A stretch of 11,962 bases of DNA from an uncultured cyanobacterium (GCA_903934745.1 CAIZOZ010000092.1:1-11962); one strand, 5' to 3'. Shown: positions 1 through 7,392, counted from the first letter of the stretch. Notes: a model not told the origin generated them from the sequence alone. Program-made: numbers and translations.

Positions 1-2147
1 CCCATGGCGCGGCGCAGCAGGTCGGCTTCCCCCAGGGAATAGCCGGCCAGATCCTGAGCGATCTTCATGATCTGCTCCTGATACACCATGATCCCGAACG
101 ACACTTTCAGGATTGGCTCCAACATGACGTGGGCCACATCAATCGCCTCACGGCCATGTTTGCGATTGATGAATTTAGGAATCAGGCCCGCATCAAGTGG
201 TCCCGGACGATAGAGGGCCAGGATTGAGGAAATATCCTCCAGAGAGGAAGGCTTGAGATCGCGCACGATCTGGCGCATGCCGCTGGATTCAAGTTGAAAA
301 ATACCCTCCAGATCACCGCGGGCCAGAAGAGCGAAGGTGCCGGCATCGTTCTCGGGCAAAGCATCAGGATCGAGACGCGTACCACTGCTCTTATGCACCA
401 GATCAATCGTCTTCTCGATCATCGTGAGGTTCTTGAGGCCGAGGAAATCCATCTTCAGCAGCCCCATCGCCTCCACATCTTCCATGTAGTACTGAGTGAT
501 CACCTGGCCATCATTGTTGCGCTGCAGTGGCACCAATTCATCCAGGGGTTCAGCGGCAATCACCACACCAGCGGCGTGGACACCAAAGGTTTTGTTGGTA
601 CCCTCGATCCGCATGGCCAGATCCACCCAGTGGCGCACCTTCGGATCGCCTTCATACTTTTCGCGAAACTCTGGGGCCGGTGATTCAGCACCGATCATCT
701 CCTTGAGCTTGGCTGGCTTACCCCGTACCACCGGGATTAATTTCGCCAGCCGATCAGCCTCGCCATAGGGGATATCCAGCACACGGGCCACATCCTTGAG
801 CACCGCCTTCGAGGTCATGCGGTTGAAGGTGATGATCTGGGCCACCTTGTCCTCGCCATAGCGACGGGTGACGTACTCGATCACCTCGCCGCGGCGCTCG
901 ATGCAGAAGTCGGTATCAATATCTGGCATCGACTTACGTTCTGGATTCAGAAACCGCTCAAACAGCAACCCATGCTTCACCGGATCGATGTTGGTGATAC
1001 CGAGGGCGTAGGCCACCAGGGAGCCGGCGGCCGAGCCCCGGCCTGGCCCCACAGCGATGCCGCTGTCGCGGGCGAAACGGATGTAATCCCACACCACCAG
1101 AAAGTAAGTGGGAAACCCCATCTGCTCCATCACCTGCAGCTCGAAAGTAAGGCGATCGCCATACAGAGGATCGAACGGCTGCCCGTCGCCCAGATCAAGG
1201 CGGGCCCGCAGGCCCTGTTCACTCACTTCGGTGAGATAGCTCACGGCGCTGTGTCCCTCCGGGATCGGGAAGCGCGGCATCTGATAGCGGCCGAGGATGT
1301 CGTAGTCCTCCACCTTCTCGGCCACCTTCACCGTATTGGCCAGCGCAGCCGTGATCACTTCAGGCTCGAGGTGATCACTGAACAAGAGGGCCATCTCGGC
1401 CTCGCTCTTGATGTATTCCGTGCCGGTGTAGCGCAGGCGTTTCACATCAGTGATCAACTTGCCTGTGAGCACACAGAGCAAAGCATCGTGGGCTTCCACA
1501 TCGCCCACACTCAGATAATGGGCATCGTTGGTGGCAATCAGCGGAATCCCAAGCTCGGCGCCGATGCGGGCCATCTCGGTGTTGACGATGCGATCTTCAA
1601 GGCCGCCATGGTCCTGAATCTCGAGATAGAAGTTATCGCCAAAGGTCTGCTGATACCAGCCGGCCACCTCACGCGCCACCTCGGGCCGCCCACTCAGGAT
1701 CGCCTGGGGAATCTCGCCGCCAAGGCAGGCCGTGGCCACAATCAGCCCCTCGCTGTACTGCTGCAGCAGCTGCTTGTCAACGCAGGCCCGCGAGAAGATG
1801 CCACGGCCGCGCATGCCGCGCAGATGGCTGATGCTGGTGAGCTTCACCAGGTTGCGATAGCCCACCGCGTTCTTGGCGAGCACCACCAGGTGATAGCGCC
1901 GTTCTTTCTTCGGCTGTGGATCCGTGATCGAGCCGTTGATCACATACATCTCATTGCCGATGATCGGCTTGATGCCGGCCTTCGTGCACAGCTTCAGCAA
2001 TTCGATGGCGCCATACATGACGCCGTGATCGGTCAGGGCCAGGGCCGGCATGCCCAGGGCCACGGCCCGCTCCACCATGGCCGGCAGCTGGGAGGCTCCA
2101 TCGAGGAGGCTGTAGTCGCTGTGGTTATGGAGAGGAACGAACGCCAA
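1..2147 (-). CDS. dnaE: DNA polymerase III alpha subunit (3' end beyond window)
   Basis: Catalytic subunit of the replicative DNA polymerase III. The reading frame is open to the left edge, giving 715 codons of a protein usually near 1,170. It opens with a PHP domain: H7-N8-H9 in LHNHSDYSLLDG, T39-D40-H41-G42, and N207-D-A-H210. The polymerase module follows, with PDIDTDF at 408-414 (D409 and D411 match E. coli D401 and D403) and MDFLGL with D567 (E. coli D555), so all three catalytic aspartates are present. The last residues read GEADLLRRAM, a conserved finger segment. The start is TTG at 2147. Family members begin MAFVPLHNHSDYS, and no in-frame ATG or GTG occurs in the leader down to the gatA stop. 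No Shine-Dalgarno sequence is visible. gatA lies upstream on the same strand, 136 nt away. Many cyanobacteria carry a split intein in DnaE, but that site lies beyond this window. Confidence 0.97.
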   Translation of the reverse strand, partial: MAFVPLHNHSDYSLLDGASQLPAMVERAVALGMPALALTDHGVMYGAIELLKLCTKAGIKPIIGNEMYVINGSITDPQPKKERRYHLVVLAKNAVGYRNLVKLTSISHLRGMRGRGIFSRACVDKQLLQQYSEGLIVATACLGGEIPQAILSGRPEVAREVAGWYQQTFGDNFYLEIQDHGGLEDRIVNTEMARIGAELGIPLIATNDAHYLSVGDVEAHDALLCVLTGKLITDVKRLRYTGTEYIKSEAEMALLFSDHLEPEVITAALANTVKVAEKVEDYDILGRYQMPRFPIPEGHSAVSYLTEVSEQGLRARLDLGDGQPFDPLYGDRLTFELQVMEQMGFPTYFLVVWDYIRFARDSGIAVGPGRGSAAGSLVAYALGITNIDPVKHGLLFERFLNPERKSMPDIDTDFCIERRGEVIEYVTRRYGEDKVAQIITFNRMTSKAVLKDVARVLDIPYGEADRLAKLIPVVRGKPAKLKEMIGAESPAPEFREKYEGDPKVRHWVDLAMRIEGTNKTFGVHAAGVVIAAEPLDELVPLQRNNDGQVITQYYMEDVEAMGLLKMDFLGLKNLTMIEKTIDLVHKSSGTRLDPDALPENDAGTFALLARGDLEGIFQLESSGMRQIVRDLKPSSLEDISSILALYRPGPLDAGLIPKFINRKHGREAIDVAHVMLEPILKVSFGIMVYQEQIMKIAQDLAGYSLGEADLLRRAM

Positions 2148-2226
2148 GGAGGGGGAGCTTGGGGATGGGCTCAGGTTAAGGCCACACGCAACATTCAGTG
2201 CCCCATCCGCCTTCTCTGCCCCGACA

Positions 2227-2242
2227 GCACCAGATATGGTGC
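2227..2242 (-). terminator. Small hairpin between gatA and dnaE
   Basis: A perfect 6-bp inverted repeat, GCACCA/TGGTGC, with a 4-nt loop. Read on the minus strand it can be extended by three G-U pairs. It lies 42 nt past the gatA stop and 80 nt before the dnaE start. There is no T-run after it, so it is at best a weak or factor-dependent terminator, or part of the dnaE leader. Confidence 0.25.
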
Positions 2243-2283
2243 CACTGCCGCGGCGATCAGGGGTTGAGGGCAGGCGGCGGCGC

Positions 2284-3756
2284 TCAGGCCACCAGCGCGG
2301 CCACTGGCCGCTGCGCCATCACCCTGGCCGCCTGCTCGTAGTGATGGGCGAGTTGCAGCACCGTGGCTTCCTGCAGCACCCCACCAATCAGCTGCAGCCC
2401 GATCGGCAGGCCCTGGTCGTCGAAGCCACAGGGCACATTGATCGCCGGCAAGCCCGCCATGTTGGCCGGGATCGTGAGCAGATCGGCCAGATACATCGCC
2501 AGGGGATCTTCAGCATGGGCGCCGAAGCGGAAGGCGGTGGTGGGGGAGGTGGGGCTGAGCAGCAGATCCACCTGCTCGAAGGCACGATCGAAGTCCCGGC
2601 GGATCAGCGTGCGCACCTGCTGGGCCTTGCGGTAGTAGGCATCCACATAGCCGGCCGAAAGGGCATAGGTGCCGATCAGGATGCGGCGCTGCACCTCATC
2701 GCCGAAGCCCTCGGCACGGCTGCGGGCGGTCATCATCGCCAGGTTGTCGGCGCCACCAGCCTCGGCTAAGGCCCGGTGCCCATATTTGACGCCGTCGTAG
2801 CGGGCCAGGTTGGCGGAGGCCTCCGACGGGGCGATCACGTAATAGGTGGCAATGCCGTCGTTGAAGCGCGGACAGCTGATGTCCACCAGTTCGCAGCCGA
2901 GCTGCTCCAGCTGGGCCGCTGCAGCCAGCACGGAGGCCTTCACCTGGGGATCGAGCCCCTCGGCGTCGAAGCACTCACGGATCAACCCCACCCGCAATCC
3001 CTTGACGGGCTGCTCCAGGGCGCTGCGGTAATCCGGCACCGGATTGGTGAGGCAGGTGCCATCGCGCCGATCGGCACCGGCGATCACCTGCAGAATTTCG
3101 GCGCTGTCGGCAACGCTGCTGCTGAAGGGACCCACCTGATCGAGGGAGCTGGCGAAGGCCACCAGCCCCCAGCGGCTCACCCGGCCATAGGTGGGTTTGA
3201 AGCCCACCACACCGCAGAAGGAGGCCGGTTGGCGGATCGAACCGCCGGTATCGGAGCCGAGCGAAGCGAGGCATTCGCCAGCCGCCACCGCCGCGGCACT
3301 GCCGCCGGAGCTACCCCCCGGCACCCGCTCGGGATTCCAGGGATTACGGCTGGGACCAAAGGCTGAGGTCTCGGTGGAGCTGCCCATGGCGAACTCGTCG
3401 AGGTTGGTCTTGCCGAGCAGCACCGCTCCGGCGTTCCAGAGCCGCTCGGTGACGGTGGACTCGTAGGGAGGCACGAAGGTCTCCAGCATGCGGCTGGAGC
3501 AGGTGGTGCGGATCCCCTTGGTGCAGAGGTTGTCCTTGATCGCCAGCGGGATGCCAGCCAGCGGCGGCAGCGTTGCACCGGCGAGGCGGGCGGCATCGAT
3601 GCGATCGGCATCGGCGCGGGCCCGCTCCGCCGTGATCTCCAGGAAGGCGTGAACCGTGGAATCGACCGCTGCGATCCGCGCCAGATGCTGATCGGTCAAC
3701 TCACGAGCTGAAACCTCTCCCCGTTCCAGTTTCCCGCGCCACTCGGCGATCCCCAT
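2284..3756 (-). CDS. gatA: Asp-tRNA(Asn)/Glu-tRNA(Gln) amidotransferase subunit A
   Basis: Amidase subunit of the GatCAB complex. It hydrolyses glutamine and supplies the ammonia that converts mischarged Glu-tRNA(Gln) and Asp-tRNA(Asn) to Gln-tRNA and Asn-tRNA in the cytoplasm. The protein has 490 residues, normal for the family, and is one amidase-signature domain. The Ser-cisSer-Lys triad is intact: K74 in LAIKDN, S149 in the VPGGSSGGSA loop, and S173 in GSDTGGSIRQPAS, offset by five from S. aureus GatA K79, S154 and S178. The tail carries GLPIGLQLIGG, a typical closing motif. The ATG at 3756 sits where the family usually starts, 45 nt after the DUF1816 stop, with only purine-rich sequence in front of it. 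gatB and gatC are not in the window, as is usual where gat genes are dispersed. Confidence 0.97.
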   Translation of the reverse strand: MGIAEWRGKLERGEVSARELTDQHLARIAAVDSTVHAFLEITAERARADADRIDAARLAGATLPPLAGIPLAIKDNLCTKGIRTTCSSRMLETFVPPYESTVTERLWNAGAVLLGKTNLDEFAMGSSTETSAFGPSRNPWNPERVPGGSSGGSAAAVAAGECLASLGSDTGGSIRQPASFCGVVGFKPTYGRVSRWGLVAFASSLDQVGPFSSSVADSAEILQVIAGADRRDGTCLTNPVPDYRSALEQPVKGLRVGLIRECFDAEGLDPQVKASVLAAAAQLEQLGCELVDISCPRFNDGIATYYVIAPSEASANLARYDGVKYGHRALAEAGGADNLAMMTARSRAEGFGDEVQRRILIGTYALSAGYVDAYYRKAQQVRTLIRRDFDRAFEQVDLLLSPTSPTTAFRFGAHAEDPLAMYLADLLTIPANMAGLPAINVPCGFDDQGLPIGLQLIGGVLQEATVLQLAHHYEQAARVMAQRPVAALVA

Positions 3757-3801
3757 CCATCCCCAAACCAGCTGTGCTGGACGCTATCAGCTGACCCGCA
3801 T

Positions 3802-4071
3802 TCAGGCCGACGCCTCGGGCGGGCTGGCCAGATCAGCAGCCTCCGTGAGCGGCTCCTGGCGGCTGGTGCGCAGGCAGGTGGCTTCGAGCCTGCCGGGCGC
3901 CTCGGAACGCAGATCAGCCAGGAAGGTCGGCAGGGCGGCGTCCAGGGAGCTGCGGCGCATGAACGGCCCGAACCAGTAGATGGCATCAGGGGCCTGGGTT
4001 TCCACCCGCGCCCACCAGGTGATCCCCAACCCATTGGCGAGGTTGCGCATGGGCCAGAGGAAGGAAGTCAT
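3802..4071 (-). CDS. DUF1816-like small cyanobacterial protein
   Basis: An 89-residue protein with no signal peptide or membrane helix. The core at residues 17-50 reads ITWWARVETQAPDAIYWFGP and continues with a segment ending LPTFLADL. This aromatic W..V.T..P...YWFGPF pattern followed by LP.F..DL is how I recognise DUF1816, a cyanobacteria-restricted family of unknown function. The last 25 residues are low in complexity (Glu, Ala, Pro, Ser). The ATG at 4071 places the conserved block near the N-terminus, as in homologues, and no Shine-Dalgarno sequence precedes it. The frame stays open upstream to 4869, but that stretch is Arg/Pro/Ser-rich with no domain signal, so I do not extend the gene. 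A short hairpin, CCAGC-TGT-GCTGG at 3768-3780, lies between this gene and gatA without a T-run. Family assignment is by remembered motif, not by search. Confidence 0.75.
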   Translation of the reverse strand: MTSFLWPMRNLANGLGITWWARVETQAPDAIYWFGPFMRRSSLDAALPTFLADLRSEAPGRLEATCLRTSRQEPLTEAADLASPPEASA

Positions 4072-4459
4072 GGGCGAAGATTCAAGGGCTCCATTTTGAC
4101 CAGATCGGTGGACCCGAGGCCGCCGGTGTGAAGGCCACGATCCAACACCTCCCCTCGCTCCGGTTCTCCTGCTGATCGGGGCCCGCACCCTGGACAGGCA
4201 GCTCGGCTGAGGCGAGTCCAAAGCGACCACAACGGCCGACCAGCTCACCCGGTCGAGCGGTGCCGGGCTGCTGCAGGCAGATGTTCCGCAGCCTCCAGCC
4301 CCAGCCAGCCGCCCAGCGGGCCGGCTGAGACCCTTTTCAGCGGCTGTCAGCTCGCAAGCGGGTGCAGCGATCCAGACCAGCCAAAGCACCGTGCCCTGAC
4401 GAACAGCCCTGACCTCAGGCCGGGCTGTTCGCCATGGATCACAGTTCGGTGAGCAACCC
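4072..4459. other. 388-bp gap between rlmB and the DUF1816 gene
   Basis: I find no credible gene on either strand. Minus-strand frames remain open by chance because of the GC content, but their translations are Arg/Ser/Pro-rich and contain no motif. The one clear structure is the 9-bp hairpin at 4401-4430. A weaker hairpin, GCTGA/TCAGC with an 8-nt loop, lies around 4324-4341. The gap presumably carries the 3' end of the rlmB transcript and a promoter for the DUF1816 gene, but no convincing -10/-35 pair is visible. Confidence 0.5.
4401..4430 (-). terminator. Perfect 9-bp hairpin downstream of rlmB
   Basis: The arms GAACAGCCC (4401-4409) and GGGCTGTTC (4422-4430) pair perfectly around a 12-nt loop. 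The structure starts 29 nt past the rlmB stop, the usual place for a terminator of the mrnC-rlmB transcript. No T-run follows on the minus strand, so it may instead be an mRNA 3'-end stabiliser or a factor-dependent stop. Confidence 0.4.
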
Positions 4460-6619
4460 TCAGAGCTGGATATCCCCCGCGAACGACGAGAGTCGATTCT
4501 CCAAGGGCTCAGCAGCTGCATGGGCCTGCGGGTGGGGCGTCTCGGCGGCGATGCGGGCATGCCACTGGGCCGAACCCTCGCCCGCAGCCAGGTCAGAGCT
4601 GGTGACCGCACCCTGGCTCGCCTCAAGCTCCAGAGCAGACTCCAGAGCAGGCTCCAGAGCAGACTCGAGAGGGGGCTCCAGCGCAGGCTCGAGATCGCTC
4701 TCCAGAGGCAACTCGGGCTCACCAGCTGACCGCTCCGAAGCTGAAACCTGCGGTTCCGCCCTGGCCTCGGGCGGGGAGGCGGGCTCGGCCTGATCCTGTC
4801 GCTCCCTGTCAGGCTGATCGTCGGCTGCAACCTCAGCCGTGACAGCCGAAGTATCGACTGCGGGCACATCGTTCTCGGGGCCAGGGATCACAGCAGCGCT
4901 GGGTTCTGGCTTGCTCTCACCAGCCGCCTGCGGCCCGGGCCCGGACTCGTGGGTTGGCACCAACAGTTCCGCCGGCTCCGGAATCGTCGCCGCCGCTATC
5001 GCCGGGGCCGCCATAGCCGGGGCCGGCAGGGACGGACGCACCAGCCGCGGCGCCGGGCTGGTGCCACGCAGCCCCCGCATCCAGCCACGCCGGGCAATCT
5101 CATAGAGCAACAGGGCGGTGGCCACCGAAGCGTTGAGACTCGGCGTAGCCCCCCGCAGGGGGATGCGCACCAACTGGTCGCAGTTACGACGGGTCAGCAT
5201 CGACAGGCCATCGCCTTCCGAACCGGTGACGATCACCAGGGGGCCATCCAGATCCGCCTCCTCCAGGCTGACGTTGCCTTCCTCCGCCAGGCCGATCACC
5301 CGATACCCCTCCTCCTTCAAGGTTTCCAGCGAACGGTTGAGGTTCACCACCCGGGCCACGGGCAGATGCTCCAACGCCCCCGCTGCCACCTTGGCGACCG
5401 AACCGGTGAGGCCTGCATTGCGGCGCTGGGGCAGCACCATGCCGTGGGCTCCGAGCGCTTCGGCACTGCGCACAATCGCGCCGAGGTTCTGGGGATCGGT
5501 GAGGCCATCGACGGCCAGCAGCAGCGGGGATTCACCGATCTCGCGGCAGCCGTCCATCAACGTGGCCAGATCGAGGGTTTCCGCCGCTGCCGGCTGCAGC
5601 ACGATTCCCTGGTGCACGGCACCACCGCTGATCTGGCCCAGGCGCGCCCAGGTGACCTCCTCGACCAGGACTCCAGAGGCTTTGGCGTCCCGCAGCAGCT
5701 GCAGGAAGCGGGGGCTGAAGCGCATCTCCGGTGTGCACCAGATGCGGTGGATCGGTCGACCGCTCTCGAGGGTGGCCTGGGTGGAATGGCGGCCCCAGAT
5801 CATGTCGTTGGGAGCGGCAGACGCAAAGGTGTCTGTCTCCAACGGCGCGCCAGCGGCGTCGCGGGGTTGATCGCGATCAGGATGGAGCGGCGGAGCGCCG
5901 AAATCAGCGCGGGCCTCGCCGCGACCGGCGGGGCGGAATAACCCAGGCCGGCCAGCCGCTACCCGACCCCCGACGGGACGGGGGCGGCGATCCCGATCGG
6001 GAGAGCCGCCTTCAGCCGGGCGCCGATCGGTCGGGCGCCGATCACTGAACCGGCGCTCACTGGGGCGACCCTCCGCAGGACGACGGTCGCTGGGACGACG
6101 ATCCGTGGGTCGTCGATCGGTGGGGGGGCGGTCGCCGAAGCGACCTTCTTCAGCACGGCGGGGCAGGGGGGGGCGACCGGGGGAACGCTCAAAGCGCGCC
6201 GGAGCGCTGGAGGATTCGCCGCCACGACGCTCAAAGCGCGCCGGGCCGCCAGCTGAGTCGCCACCGCGACGCTCGAAGCGCGCCGGCGCACCGGAGGAGT
6301 CGCCGCCGCGGCGCTCCCGGGGTTTCCATTCGCCCGTAGGGCGCTCCCGATCGGGGCCGGGGCGCTCGCCACTGGAGCGCGCCGGGCTGGAGCGATCGGC
6401 ACTGAACCGGCTGCCGCCTTCACGGCCGTAGCGGGGGCGATCACCGGAGGCTTCACTGCTGCCGCCCTCCGGCCGGCTCCAGCGCGGACTACTGGTGCCG
6501 CCGGGTCGGAAGGACGACCCAGCCGGCCGCCCGCCGGCACGGCTGCCGGAGGCTCCGGCCGGCCGGCGAGGAGCCCGATCCGGACGGGAGTCAGGGCGGC
6601 GATCAGGACGGGGACTCAT
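4460..6619 (-). CDS. rlmB: RlmB-type 23S rRNA 2'-O-methyltransferase with long disordered tails
   Basis: SPOUT (TrmH/SpoU) methyltransferase. The family transfers a methyl group from SAM to the 2'-OH of a guanosine in the 23S rRNA peptidyl-transferase region (G2251 in E. coli). The catalytic part lies at residues 272-510: an RNA-binding substrate domain beginning DMIWGRHSTQATLESGRPI, then the knotted SpoU fold with motif 1 NLGAIVRSAEALGA (N378), motif 2 IVTGSEGDGL (E468) and motif 3 RIPLRGATPSLNASVA (N496). Typical RlmB has about 245-265 residues; this one has 719. Residues 1-265 are Arg/Pro/Ser/Gly-rich with RRGG repeats, and 520-719 are Pro/Ala/Glu-rich and acidic with tetrapeptide repeats. 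The ATG at 6619 overlaps the mrnC stop by 17 nt; the frame runs further upstream only inside mrnC. The enzyme call is firm, while the exact methylated nucleotide is inferred from the family. Confidence 0.93.
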   Translation of the reverse strand: MSPRPDRRPDSRPDRAPRRPAGASGSRAGGRPAGSSFRPGGTSSPRWSRPEGGSSEASGDRPRYGREGGSRFSADRSSPARSSGERPGPDRERPTGEWKPRERRGGDSSGAPARFERRGGDSAGGPARFERRGGESSSAPARFERSPGRPPLPRRAEEGRFGDRPPTDRRPTDRRPSDRRPAEGRPSERRFSDRRPTDRRPAEGGSPDRDRRPRPVGGRVAAGRPGLFRPAGRGEARADFGAPPLHPDRDQPRDAAGAPLETDTFASAAPNDMIWGRHSTQATLESGRPIHRIWCTPEMRFSPRFLQLLRDAKASGVLVEEVTWARLGQISGGAVHQGIVLQPAAAETLDLATLMDGCREIGESPLLLAVDGLTDPQNLGAIVRSAEALGAHGMVLPQRRNAGLTGSVAKVAAGALEHLPVARVVNLNRSLETLKEEGYRVIGLAEEGNVSLEEADLDGPLVIVTGSEGDGLSMLTRRNCDQLVRIPLRGATPSLNASVATALLLYEIARRGWMRGLRGTSPAPRLVRPSLPAPAMAAPAIAAATIPEPAELLVPTHESGPGPQAAGESKPEPSAAVIPGPENDVPAVDTSAVTAEVAADDQPDRERQDQAEPASPPEARAEPQVSASERSAGEPELPLESDLEPALEPPLESALEPALESALELEASQGAVTSSDLAAGEGSAQWHARIAAETPHPQAHAAAEPLENRLSSFAGDIQL
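4628..4705 (-). repeat. 12-bp repeats encoding the acidic tail of RlmB
   Basis: Degenerate 12-bp units, consensus close to CTCCAGAGCAGG on the plus strand, encode the repeating tetrapeptides LEPA, LESA and LEPP at residues 639-664 of RlmB. The period is a multiple of three, so unit gain or loss keeps the frame. Confidence 0.8.
6008..6133 (-). repeat. 15-bp repeats encoding DRRPT units in RlmB
   Basis: Residues 163-204 of RlmB are built from pentapeptides such as DRRPT, DRRPS, DRRPA and ERRFS, coded by degenerate 15-bp units. The segment is strongly basic and predicted disordered from composition. Confidence 0.8.
6188..6313 (-). repeat. Three 42-bp tandem repeats encoding RRGG units in RlmB
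   Basis: Three consecutive 14-residue units occupy residues 103-116, 117-130 and 131-144: RRGGDSSGAPARFE, RRGGDSAGGPARFE and RRGGESSSAPARFE. On the plus strand the units share GCTC-AAGCGCGCCGG-like starts at 42-bp spacing. The RGG-like content suggests RNA binding. Confidence 0.9.
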
Positions 6620-7013
6620 GGGCGGAAGGACACAGGGTGGGTGGGGTTTCCTCCAGCTGATCCAGCAGCTCGGCCAGCCGTCCCGGATTGCGAAGAAAGA
6701 GCCATCCCAGCATCGTCTCAAATCCCGTGGCCTGCCCATAGGTGCCGGGATTCCCCCGGCGCGGTCCGCGACCGGCCCGGTTACGACCCCGCCGCACCTG
6801 CTCCAGCTCCTCGGCCCGCAACAGACCATCAAGGCGCTTCAGGGCTCGCGCCTGCGCCTCGGCCTTCACCTCCTCGACCACGGCCCGATGCAGATCAGCA
6901 CTGCGTCCTGGGCTGGAACAGTGGCGCAGGCGCTGGTGGAGATCCCACACCGCATCTCCCAGCCAGGCCAGCTGCAGAGCCCCGAGTTCGGTGCTGGGAA
7001 AGGGGGGCTCCAT
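6603..7013 (-). CDS. mrnC: Mini-ribonuclease III
   Basis: RNase III-like nuclease without a double-stranded RNA-binding domain; in B. subtilis it matures the ends of 23S rRNA. The single RNase III fold shows LAWLGDAVWDLHQRLR near residues 15-30 with catalytic D20, a basic loop RRGRNRAGRGPRRGNPGTYG at 74-93, and ATGFETMLGWLFL at 95-107 with catalytic E99. From the ATG at 7013 the protein has 136 residues, usual for the family. A TTG at 7064 would add 17 residues of low-complexity sequence and overlap the STAS gene by 23 nt; I prefer the ATG, which leaves a 28-nt gap. Neither start has a Shine-Dalgarno sequence. The stop overlaps the rlmB start by 17 nt, so the two 23S rRNA enzymes are probably translated from one message. 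Confidence 0.92.
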   Translation of the reverse strand: MEPPFPSTELGALQLAWLGDAVWDLHQRLRHCSSPGRSADLHRAVVEEVKAEAQARALKRLDGLLRAEELEQVRRGRNRAGRGPRRGNPGTYGQATGFETMLGWLFLRNPGRLAELLDQLEETPPTLCPSAHESPS

Positions 7014-7041
7014 GGCCGCCAGCCAGCGGCCGGCCGGAGGC

Positions 7042-7392
7042 TCAGGCTGCGGTGAGCCGGCCAAGCGCTGTGTCGAGATCAGGTTGAAGATGCAGGAATT
7101 CTTCCAGGCGCACCAGCTTCACGGTCTGGACGACCCTGGCATTGCCGACCACCAGGAACTGTCTGCCGGCCTCGTTGCACTGCTTCGCCAGTTGCACCAA
7201 AGCACCGAGCCCGGAGGAATCAATGAAATCGATGCGGCTGAGATCAATCACCAGCGCGAGCTTGCCGGCGCCCTGCTGGCTGGCGATGAACTCATTAAAC
7301 TGCTTATCGGAATAGGCATCCAGCTGTCCCGTGAAGCTGAACAACAGGCACGATGCCTGCCGTTCGCAGCCCCCTCGGAGCGAGACGGTCAA
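7042..7392 (-). CDS. STAS-domain protein (anti-sigma factor antagonist-like)
   Basis: A 116-residue protein consisting of one STAS domain, the fold of SpoIIAA/RsbV anti-anti-sigma factors, which work by partner switching controlled by serine phosphorylation. Residues 16-25 (LLFSFTGQLD) form the first strand and ALVIDLSRIDFIDSSGLGAL (46-65) holds the hallmark DSSGLG with S59 and S60, one of which would be the phosphorylation site. The start is TTG at 7392: the frame is closed by a TGA 24 nt upstream and no ATG or GTG comes before the domain. No anti-sigma kinase, sigma factor or PP2C phosphatase is in the window, so its partner is unknown. It could regulate something other than a sigma factor. 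It sits upstream of mrnC and rlmB and 128 nt from carA. Confidence 0.88.
   Translation of the reverse strand: MTVSLRGGCERQASCLLFSFTGQLDAYSDKQFNEFIASQQGAGKLALVIDLSRIDFIDSSGLGALVQLAKQCNEAGRQFLVVGNARVVQTVKLVRLEEFLHLQPDLDTALGRLTAA

Noticed and set aside
1152..1159. A GCGATCGC (HIP1) palindrome
   Set aside because: A single copy in about 12 kb of GC-rich DNA is what chance predicts; no iterated distribution is seen here.
1..2147. A split intein or intein insertion in dnaE
   Set aside because: The 715 codons visible are an uninterrupted extein sequence; the known cyanobacterial split site lies further downstream, outside this window, so it cannot be judged.
972..2267. A plus-strand open frame of about 430 codons opposite dnaE
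   Set aside because: It is antisense to a clearly recognisable polymerase; the translation is His/Gln/Gly-rich with no domain, as expected when a GC-rich gene is read on its complement.
4072..4869. In-frame upstream extension of the DUF1816 gene to 355 residues
   Set aside because: The added part overlaps the RlmB tail in another frame and is Arg/Ser/Pro-rich noise; the DUF1816 core begins properly at the ATG at 4071.
4949..5941. A 330-codon plus-strand open frame opposite rlmB
   Set aside because: It is antisense to the conserved SpoU motifs; the composition is Arg/Gln/Gly-rich and no family is recognisable.
6620..6832. N-terminal extension of rlmB by 71 codons into mrnC
   Set aside because: This stretch overlaps the conserved C-terminal half of Mini-RNase III in another frame; the ATG at 6619 opens the Arg/Pro-rich tail seen in relatives.
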